DNA from: JBFXDI01 sp050181295
GTDB lineage: Bacteria; Pseudomonadota; Alphaproteobacteria; Rhizobiales; Aestuariivirgaceae
Reading direction: 5' to 3'
Length of the DNA stretch: 19,812 bases
Assembly: GCA_050181295.1 (NCBI GenBank)
Contig: JBFXDI010000075.1
Span: forward strand, 1 to 19,812
Part shown: piece by piece, positions 1-5,752 of the stretch
Numbering within the stretch: position 1 is the first letter of the stretch
How the letters are laid out: each line of letters starts with the position of its first letter
Made by a program: the position numbers and the translations under genes
The notes under the pieces: generated by a model
Database searches by the model: none
What the model was told of the DNA's origin: nothing
The model's input: only the letters and a program-made list of their open reading frames with translations

Positions 1-151
1 CGGCAACGCTGTCGCGGCCGCGCCAGCGACGGATGGTGGTCTCGCTGACGCCGAACTCGGCAGCCAACTGCGCGACCGGCCTGCCGCTTGTGCGGATCAG
101 AGCCCGCACCTTCGGCGTGGTGGTGGCATTGGCGTGCAGCTTCAGTTGCAT
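1..151 (-). CDS. IS481-like transposase, N-terminal fragment (runs off left edge)
   Basis: The reverse strand from an ATG at 151 reads into the left edge as about 50 residues beginning MQLKLHANATTTPKVRALIR, followed by a helix-turn-helix: VAQLAAEFGVSETTIRRWRG. This matches, from memory, the N-terminal DNA-binding part of IS481-like integrase/transposases common in Rhizobiales; the DDE catalytic domain would lie beyond the window. In the element this protein binds the terminal repeats and carries out transposition. No frameshift is visible in the part present, so it may be intact. The start codon is followed by a normal reading frame; the upstream sequence has a weak purine stretch (GGGAGC, about 13 nt away). 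The family call rests only on the HTH segment, so a related IS3-group protein cannot be excluded. Confidence 0.7.
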   Translation of the reverse strand, partial: MQLKLHANATTTPKVRALIRTSGRPVAQLAAEFGVSETTIRRWRGRDSVA

Positions 152-193
152 GATGCAAGCCGCTCCCTGACAAAGGACATGCCCTGGCTTACA
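1..193 (-). mobile_element. Insertion sequence end, IS481-like (partial)
   Basis: The transposase gene fragment at 1-151 implies that an IS element enters from the left. On the minus strand the sequence about 40 nt before the transposase start reads TGTAAGCCAGGGCATGTCC (ends near 193). IS481-family elements usually start with TGT, so the element's left end is tentatively put at 193. The other terminus and the target duplication lie outside the window, so the boundary is unproven. The 113 bases from 194 to 306 hold nothing else that I recognise. Confidence 0.4.
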
Positions 194-306
194 CCGATTC
201 CATCCACCCAATCATCCGCCACTGAACACCTTCGCGGGGACGAGCGGTTGGTTGCCTAGTTCAGACAGATGGGAAATCGGTCTAGATCGTTCGGGACCAG
301 CCCCGG

Positions 307-615
307 TCAGCGGCGGGAGAGCCGGCGGCTGTTGGCGCGAACCCGCCTGCGAATGGGAACGAGCGCGGCGGCGAGACCCGCCGATGGCGCATGCAGCCCG
401 CGGCTCCAGAATTTCGCCATGCCGGCATTGAACGCCAGGGCCGCCGAGACAAACGCCAGCGGCTTCTCCACGCTCATGCGCAGGATCTCGCGCTGGCCCG
501 CAAGCGTTGGACGGAACGCCTCCGCCGCCAGAAGCTGAAGCCGCCATGCGACGACCAGCGGCGCGAAAAGTCCGATGCGTGCCGCGTCCGTGAAAGGGTC
601 TCTGTTGCGCGCCAT
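307..615 (-). CDS. Small phasin-like protein (conserved Rhizobiales type), 102 aa
   Basis: A 102-residue protein: an N-terminal half with hydrophobic and amphipathic helices (around residues 12-36 and 52-68), a segment resembling phasin-like proteins (VEKPLAFVSAALAF), and a basic C-terminus, IRRRVRANSRRLSRR. From memory, short alphaproteobacterial proteins ending in RRVRANxRRL are phasin-related, i.e. possibly surface proteins of polyhydroxyalkanoate granules, but similarity is weak and no function is proven. An upstream in-frame GTG at 636 is rejected because the Shine-Dalgarno AGGAGG would then lie inside the gene; ATG at 615 has that site 5-6 nt upstream. The site is buried in a long hairpin (621-653), suggesting translational control. 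The gene follows the OmpA gene by 62 nt on the same strand and could be the last cistron of the caspase operon or stand alone. Confidence 0.6.
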   Translation of the reverse strand: MARNRDPFTDAARIGLFAPLVVAWRLQLLAAEAFRPTLAGQREILRMSVEKPLAFVSAALAFNAGMAKFWSRGLHAPSAGLAAALVPIRRRVRANSRRLSRR

Positions 616-620
616 CTCTT

Positions 621-653
621 CCTCCTGCCTTGGCACAAGCCAACGGCAGGAGG
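621..653 (-). promoter_or_regulatory. Hairpin that sequesters the Shine-Dalgarno site of the 102-aa gene
   Basis: Plus-strand 621-634 (CCTCCTGCCTTGGC) and 639-653 (GCCAACGGCAGGAGG) form a 14-bp stem with one bulged base (644) and an ACAA loop (635-638). Read on the minus strand, the 3' arm contains GGCAGGAGG, the ribosome binding site of the gene starting at 615, paired completely with CCTCCTGCC. No T-run follows the stem in either direction, so it does not look like an intrinsic terminator. The likely role is to block translation until the structure opens (temperature, protein, sRNA, or upstream ribosomes). The pairing is seen directly; the regulatory role is inferred. Confidence 0.6.
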
Positions 654-677
654 CATGGCGCGGTTCCGAACCCGCCG

Positions 678-1607
678 CTACTGGATGAGCTGATACTCGA
701 CCCGGCGGCTCATGGCGAAGAGTTCGTCCTCGCTGTACTTGCCCGGATCGTCGGCCTGGAACGGCTCGGAGCGGCCCTTGGGCACGATCTCCACGAGGCC
801 CTTGTAGCCCTTCCCCTCGAGATAGACCTTCACGGCTTCCGCGCGGCCGGCGGAGAGGCGCAAATTGTAGGCGTCCGAGCCTCTGGGGTCCGTGTGGCCT
901 ATGAGGCGGACGCCCTTGACGGACTGGCTGCCGAGATAGGCAAAAATCTCCTGCGCCGCCGCCTCGCCGTCCGGCTCGAGCACATTCGAGTCATAGGCGA
1001 ACCGTACGGGAATTGGCACGGCCGTCACGGTGAAGTTGCGGAATTTCGGATCGGCGAGGCCGGAAGGCGCACCTCTCACCTGGCGGCTCGCGATGAATGT
1101 CGGCGCCAGCGCCCTCGCCTGCACCGCGCGCTGATAGGCGTGCCGTTCGATTGCTTCCGGAGGCGCGCCGGGATTGGCCTTCTCGTCGCGCATGTCGTTG
1201 AGGGCCGCCTCGTAGGCCTGGAAGGCCTTGGGCCAGTCCTTGCGGTCGTAATAGGCATCGCCCAGCGAGACCGAGACCTGCCACGGCGTGGCGAGAGCCG
1301 CGACCGCTTCCAGCTCCGCAAGCTCCGGCTCCCGGCCCGCGCTCTTCGTCTCTGCGGCAAGCGCCTTGAGCGAGGAGAGCGCCAGCACGCGGGCGAGCCT
1401 GGCGCGATAGTCGGAATCGCAGGTGGTATCGCCGAGCGCCTGTCGCAGGAGTTCGGGATAGAGCTGCCGCTCGCCCTTCTCCATGGCGGCCTGGACGGAT
1501 TTGTTCAGGGTGCCGCAATCGGCGAAGGCGGGCGCGGCCAGGCAAATGGCGAGCGCTGCCCCGAGAAGGGGCAGCGCCAGCGTGTTGCGGGAGGTCGCGG
1601 ACGACAT
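678..1607 (-). CDS. OmpA-family peptidoglycan-binding protein with signal peptide
   Basis: 309 residues. Residues 1-29 form a Sec signal peptide ending AAPAFA before DC. The N-terminal half is helical with a TPR-like stretch (SLGDAYYDRKDWPKAFQAYE). From about residue 195 to the end is an OmpA C-terminal domain: FAYDSNVL, GHTDPRGSDAYNLRLSAGRA, and a late RRVEYQL. The Asp and Arg of the TDxxGSxxYNxxLSxxRA motif are the residues that bind the peptidoglycan diaminopimelate in this family. No outer-membrane barrel precedes it, so it is probably a periplasmic or cell-wall-attached protein. The ATG at 1607 overlaps the stop of the cytochrome gene (TGATG), so translation is likely coupled; a GTG one codon earlier (1610) is also possible. 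Its place as fourth gene of the caspase operon suggests it anchors the other products to the wall. Confidence 0.85.
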   Translation of the reverse strand: MSSATSRNTLALPLLGAALAICLAAPAFADCGTLNKSVQAAMEKGERQLYPELLRQALGDTTCDSDYRARLARVLALSSLKALAAETKSAGREPELAELEAVAALATPWQVSVSLGDAYYDRKDWPKAFQAYEAALNDMRDEKANPGAPPEAIERHAYQRAVQARALAPTFIASRQVRGAPSGLADPKFRNFTVTAVPIPVRFAYDSNVLEPDGEAAAQEIFAYLGSQSVKGVRLIGHTDPRGSDAYNLRLSAGRAEAVKVYLEGKGYKGLVEIVPKGRSEPFQADDPGKYSEDELFAMSRRVEYQLIQ

Positions 1608-4195
1608 CACTTGACCGTCACCTTGATCGCCGCGCGCGAGACGCCGGACCGGGAGGCGACATTCTCATCCACAGCCGTGGCGTCGGTCTTGACCTCGGCT
1701 GTCTCCGTCTTGGCTTCGGCCACCTTCTTGGCCTCGACCGCCTCCTTCTTCACCTCCGCCGCCTCGACGGCGATGGCGCGCGTCACGTACTTCTCGTACT
1801 CGCCGAGGCTGGTGAAGGCCTTGGCGTCGAAGTTGTGCGTGATGTTGTCGACGCTGCGGGTCTTGCTCTTGGGATTGCAGAGCGCAATCACCGTCTCGAG
1901 GCCCGGGTCCTGCATGCGGAACTGGAACGGCGCATCCGGAGCCGGGAACTCGAAGGCCTGCTTCGCCTTGATGAAGGAGTCCTGCTGGAACTTGTTCGGG
2001 AACAGGACCGTGCCGGTGCCCTTCGCGTCGACGTTGATCAGCGTGAGACTGCAGTCGGTGTCGCTCTGCACGATGAAGACCGGCTTGTCGTTGACGGCGT
2101 ACTCCGTCTTGTCGGCGACCAGCGTGAGCGCCGTCTTGCCGTCGACCTTCGAGTCGCCTTCGTTGACCTTGGCGACCTCGGCCTTCTTCTCGCCTTCGGT
2201 CGCGGCCGCCGCTTCGTCGAGCTTGATCATCTCGTCGTCGGTGACCTGCGACAGGATCTGCGAGAACTCAGCCTCGAACTCGTCGCGCGGGATCGAGGCC
2301 TGCTTCACGCGGTTGAGGACCCGGCGAGCCTCGGTCTCCTGGATCGCGAGTTCCTCGAACTTCTTCTCGTCGATCGTGAACTCGGCCGCGACGCCCACGA
2401 GCGTCAGGTCACGCTCGTAGTGGTTGGAGAGGGCGTTGATCATCTCGATGCCGTCGATCTTGGCATTGGCATCGATACCGGCCCGCTTCAGAGCGTCCTG
2501 GAAGCGCTGCATGTCCGTCTTGAGGATGCGATCGACCTCCTCCTGCACCGGATAGAGCGCCTCGACCTTGTCGCGCACGTCCTTGGAGAAGCTGCGGTCG
2601 TTGAGCACGTGCGCGCGGACCTGGTCGATATAGAGCCGGATGCCCTGGTCGTGGCAGCCCATGCAGGAGATGCCGTTGGTCACCGCGAAGTCCTTGCGGT
2701 CCTTGTCGCGCACGATCGAGGTCGGGCCCTTGTCGAGCTGCTCGCCGTTGGACTTGTTGAGGTAGTAGGCCTGGAACCCGTTCGGCAGCGACCAGATGCT
2801 CTCGCCGCCATCGTGGTGGAAGGCGTTGTCGCCGAACGGTCCAAGCGGGTGTTCGAAGAGGCTCTGAACGCCCTTGTTGCCTTCGAAGTCGTAGGACGTC
2901 CAGAAGTAGCCGGTCGAGATGTTGTGCCTCTCGATCAGGCGGTTGTTCTGGCTGACGAACGACTTGCGCGAGGCGACGCGGGTCACGAGGAACTTCTCGA
3001 TGTTCGACTTGACGTCGAGATTGAGCGACTTCTCGAGATCCTGCGCCGTCTTCGGCAGCCTCAGGAGTTCATGGTAGAGAGCGGGGCGCGCGGCTGTGAA
3101 GGCCAGCCAGTCGCCGCGCACATAAGGCACCTTCGTGTTCACGCGGCTGACGAGGTCGCCATAGCGCTTGACGTCGGGCTTCACGGCGTAGGGGTAGACC
3201 TTGATGATCTTGTTCCAGTCCTCCTCGTTCCAGTTGAGGTCGTCGAGGTTGAACTTGATCAGCGTGCCGTGCTCGTCCACCGTCTGGAGCGTGAGCACTT
3301 CCGGATTGGTGGAGAGGCTGTTCAGGAGCTTGACGACGGCCTGCTGGTAGACCTTCATCTCCTCATCCGTGGAGCAGGCGTTGTAGAGGTTCGCCAGCGA
3401 GATGTAGCGCATGCCCTTCACGCGGTGATCGGGCTCCTGGTCGAGGTCGTTGGCGATGGCGTTGACCATCTCCTCGTTGTCCACGAAGTCGCGCGCTGCG
3501 CAGGCGGCCTCGGCCGACAGCTTGAGGGAAACGATCCAAGCCCGGATGGCGGCGACCTCGGCTTCGGTAGGCGTTTCCGCCAGGAAGTTGGAGCCGTCCT
3601 TGATGTCGTAGGGCATGTTGCCCGAAGCGATCTGCTTGATCAGCTCCGAGGCGTCCGGATTGCCGGGAATGACGAGTCCCGGATTGCGGGCCATCGCCTG
3701 CAGCAGCAGGATGTTGCCGAAGCCGCCGGCCGGCTTCACGCGGTTCTCGAGCGCTCCGTCCTGATGGCAGCGGGCACAGTGCTTGTCGAGGGCCGCGAAA
3801 GCCGCTTTCTCGATGTCGTTCGTGGGCTGCGGAATGTTCTCGATCGCCTTCTGCGCGTTCTCGGGCGCGGGGTCGGACGGATTCGCCACGACATTGACGA
3901 CGGCCGGCTGCTCAACCTGCGCTGGCGGCTGCTGGGCGGCCTGCGCCGGCTCTTCAGCCTGCGCTGGCGGCTGCTGGGCGGCCGCCGGCTGCTCGGCGCT
4001 GTCGGCTTCTTCCGCTTCGGCGGCATCGGCTGCGGGATCCTGCGGCGCGGGCTGCTCGGCTTGCGGCGCGGGCTGCTCGGCCTTCGGGGCGGGAGCGGCA
4101 TCGTCGGCTTGAGCGCCGATGGGTATGCCGTAGACGGCGCACATCAGCGCCAGGCTCGATGCGACGATGAGCGTCTTCTTATGCTTGTTCGACAT
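1607..4195 (-). CDS. Exported dihaem c-type cytochrome with DUF4384-like domain
   Basis: 862 residues. The first 30 form a signal peptide or signal anchor (TLIVASSLALMCAVYGIPIGAQA). Residues 31-100 are a Pro/Ala/Gln/Glu-rich linker with repeats. A first cytochrome c domain has CARCH at 140-144 and a candidate axial Met in GNMPY (194). A central region of about 280 residues has a YPYAV segment that I recall only from uncharacterised cytochrome c proteins. A second motif, CMGCH, is at 511-515. Residues about 700-785 look like a DUF4384 beta domain (VADKTEY, VLFPNKF). The tail from about 820 is a charged Lys/Glu/Ala helix. Haem would be attached covalently in the periplasm. ATG 4195 is chosen for its upstream AAGAGG; an in-frame ATG at 4234 lacks one, and the longest reading frame overlaps the gene before. 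It lies 53 nt after the pseudocaspase and overlaps the OmpA gene. The electron-transfer partner is unknown; a sensory role is possible. Confidence 0.8.
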   Translation of the reverse strand: MSNKHKKTLIVASSLALMCAVYGIPIGAQADDAAPAPKAEQPAPQAEQPAPQDPAADAAEAEEADSAEQPAAAQQPPAQAEEPAQAAQQPPAQVEQPAVVNVVANPSDPAPENAQKAIENIPQPTNDIEKAAFAALDKHCARCHQDGALENRVKPAGGFGNILLLQAMARNPGLVIPGNPDASELIKQIASGNMPYDIKDGSNFLAETPTEAEVAAIRAWIVSLKLSAEAACAARDFVDNEEMVNAIANDLDQEPDHRVKGMRYISLANLYNACSTDEEMKVYQQAVVKLLNSLSTNPEVLTLQTVDEHGTLIKFNLDDLNWNEEDWNKIIKVYPYAVKPDVKRYGDLVSRVNTKVPYVRGDWLAFTAARPALYHELLRLPKTAQDLEKSLNLDVKSNIEKFLVTRVASRKSFVSQNNRLIERHNISTGYFWTSYDFEGNKGVQSLFEHPLGPFGDNAFHHDGGESIWSLPNGFQAYYLNKSNGEQLDKGPTSIVRDKDRKDFAVTNGISCMGCHDQGIRLYIDQVRAHVLNDRSFSKDVRDKVEALYPVQEEVDRILKTDMQRFQDALKRAGIDANAKIDGIEMINALSNHYERDLTLVGVAAEFTIDEKKFEELAIQETEARRVLNRVKQASIPRDEFEAEFSQILSQVTDDEMIKLDEAAAATEGEKKAEVAKVNEGDSKVDGKTALTLVADKTEYAVNDKPVFIVQSDTDCSLTLINVDAKGTGTVLFPNKFQQDSFIKAKQAFEFPAPDAPFQFRMQDPGLETVIALCNPKSKTRSVDNITHNFDAKAFTSLGEYEKYVTRAIAVEAAEVKKEAVEAKKVAEAKTETAEVKTDATAVDENVASRSGVSRAAIKVTVK
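3916..4081 (-). repeat. Short direct repeats encoding the Pro/Ala/Gln linker of the cytochrome
   Basis: A 26-base sequence occurs exactly twice, at 3916-3941 and 3958-3983, period 42 (14 codons, AQQPPAQ-type units). A different 20-base unit occurs at 4041-4060 and 4062-4081, period 21 (7 codons, PAPQAEQ-type). Both are in frame, so slippage would alter linker length without breaking the gene. Such linkers commonly span the periplasm or cell wall. Confidence 0.7.
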
Positions 4196-4248
4196 GGGCG
4201 TAACCTCTTGGGTCTTCGATGTTCGAGGGGTCATGGTGCTGGCTTGCG

Positions 4249-5751
4249 TCACGGTTTCGGCATGATCTGGTAGCGAAGGCTCGCCACCGACCACTCCATC
4301 GCCTCCGTATTGTCCTCCGGGCTCGAGGTTGCCGCTGGTTCACCCAGTGCGGCGGCGATCTGCGGAAGGAAGGTTTGGACCGCTTCCTCGCGCGGAATGA
4401 CGGCGATCGCCCGCGTTCCCACTGCCTTGTCCCAATCGATCTTGCGTTTCGCCACGACGGCGACGATCTGGCCTGAGCTCGGCTCGGTCGCGTCGAAGCT
4501 GATCCCGTAATAGCTGTCCGGCACCATCAGCGGCGCGCCGGCGCGGATGCGCCCCTCGCTGTCGCGCTTGCGGCTGAACTGGTTCGGATAGAGCTGGATG
4601 AGTTGGCCCTCGTCCGTAAGGTTGAGCAGGATGAGGAACCCGTCATGCGGGCTCGTGACCTGGAACCGGACGTCCTTCACGCCGACCGTGATCGGACCGT
4701 CGGGCTTGACCGCGAGCGTCACGCCGAGCGTGTTGCCCTTGGCAAGGAAGTCCGTGACCGTGTCGGAGGTGATCTTCTTGTCCTTGCCGGCCTCGCCCTT
4801 CTCCGCCACCACGGCCACGCCATGCGCGGACTCCGGATCGAGACGCGGCGTGAGTCCCATCTCGCACTGCGCCTTGTGTGAAGTGCAGTAGGCCTGGGAG
4901 CCTTCGGTGATGTAGGTGAGGAGTTCCGGATTGCTGACGGACCCGTTGCCGTTCTTGTCGGCCTTCCCTTCACCGATCCCCTCGATGTAGAGGCGCGTGA
5001 AAAGGCCGCCGATCCGCTTCGGGTCGGCTGCGTCGATCATCGCCGCCTGGCTGGCGGAGACCGCGCTCCAGACCACGAGGTCGAGTCCATCCGGCGTCTT
5101 GTCCAGCCAGCCGCCTTCGGCCTTCTGCTTGGCGACCTGCTCGCCGCCCTTGGCTTCGACCACGATGGCGCGAGTGGCTTCCGGCAGCGGTGGCGCGCGC
5201 AGCAGATCGCCTTCGTTCTCGGCATTGCCGCGGCTCACGCGGCCCGAGAAGCCGGCATCAACCACGAGTGTCACCTTGCGGCCCTTGAGGGCGCCGAGGA
5301 GCTCGGAGATGAGATCGTCCGTCACGAGGCCGTCGATGGCGAGGACGCCTCCTTCGGTGGAAACCTTGGCGTCGAACGGCACGAGGCCTTCATCGAGGCC
5401 GTCGGCCTCGTCGCCGCTCTCGTCCGGCGCGAAGTAGCCGATGCCGGCGAAGTAGAGATAGACCTTGTCGCCCTCCGACGTGCCGTCGACCAGCCACTCC
5501 TTCAGGGATGCGCGGATGCCGTCGGCGGTCGCGTCCTTGTCGCTGAGGGTCCGGACGTTCGGATCGGTGAAGCCGAGCTTCGTGGTGAGCAGCAGGCGCA
5601 CCGCGGCGAGATCGTCCGTTGCCGGCGAACCGACCTTGGCGTCGAGCCGCGAATCGGCGTGCTTGTCGATGCCGATCAGCAGCGCACGGTCCGCCGCCTG
5701 GGCCACACCCAGGGGCAGGAACAGCGCGAGGAGAGCGGCAGCGGCGCGCAT
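4249..5751 (-). CDS. Catalytically dead caspase homologue (pseudocaspase) with EF-hand-like loop and DUF4384-like domain
   Basis: 500 residues with a signal peptide (cleavage after about VAQA, residue 19). Residues 21-170 match the caspase p20 fold: RALLIGIDKHA, a VYLYF strand, LVPFD, and TLVVD. The catalytic His, normally in AGHG, is Ile104 (FAGIGYF); the catalytic Cys, normally in DSCHSG or DACHSG, is Gly167 (VVDAGFSG). Both codons were read directly (ATC and GGC); each would need at least one base change from His or Cys, and with the frame open throughout this is not decay or a sequencing slip. Residues 265-276 (DKNGNGSVSNPE) fit an EF-hand calcium loop. About 345-440 is a DUF4384-like domain (LNLTDEGQLIQLYPNQF). 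Two Cys at 289 and 296 may form a disulphide. The start lies one base after the stop of the active caspase (TGA-G-ATG), so the two are almost certainly made together. A regulatory or scaffold role is inferred, by analogy with pseudoproteases. Confidence 0.8.
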   Translation of the reverse strand: MRAAAALLALFLPLGVAQAADRALLIGIDKHADSRLDAKVGSPATDDLAAVRLLLTTKLGFTDPNVRTLSDKDATADGIRASLKEWLVDGTSEGDKVYLYFAGIGYFAPDESGDEADGLDEGLVPFDAKVSTEGGVLAIDGLVTDDLISELLGALKGRKVTLVVDAGFSGRVSRGNAENEGDLLRAPPLPEATRAIVVEAKGGEQVAKQKAEGGWLDKTPDGLDLVVWSAVSASQAAMIDAADPKRIGGLFTRLYIEGIGEGKADKNGNGSVSNPELLTYITEGSQAYCTSHKAQCEMGLTPRLDPESAHGVAVVAEKGEAGKDKKITSDTVTDFLAKGNTLGVTLAVKPDGPITVGVKDVRFQVTSPHDGFLILLNLTDEGQLIQLYPNQFSRKRDSEGRIRAGAPLMVPDSYYGISFDATEPSSGQIVAVVAKRKIDWDKAVGTRAIAVIPREEAVQTFLPQIAAALGEPAATSSPEDNTEAMEWSVASLRYQIMPKP

Positions 5752-5752
5752 C

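Noticed and set aside
621..653. Hairpin after the OmpA gene considered as the operon terminator
   Set aside because: No T-run follows the stem on the minus strand (AAGAGATGG follows), and the stem contains the next gene's ribosome binding site; a translational role fits better.
630..2420. 596-codon open frame on the plus strand
   Set aside because: It is antisense to the OmpA and cytochrome genes. Its translation is rich in Arg/Leu/Gly or Ser without domains; long antisense frames are common in GC-rich coding DNA.
3916..4081. Direct repeats considered as a CRISPR or regulatory iteron
   Set aside because: The repeats are in frame, have periods of 42 and 21 bases, and simply encode a Pro/Ala/Gln linker; no unique spacers are present.
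1835..4273. 812-codon open frame on the plus strand
   Set aside because: Antisense to the cytochrome gene in the mirrored codon register; the translation is a low-complexity run of Val/Asp/Leu/Arg/Glu with no signal peptide, domain or ribosome site.
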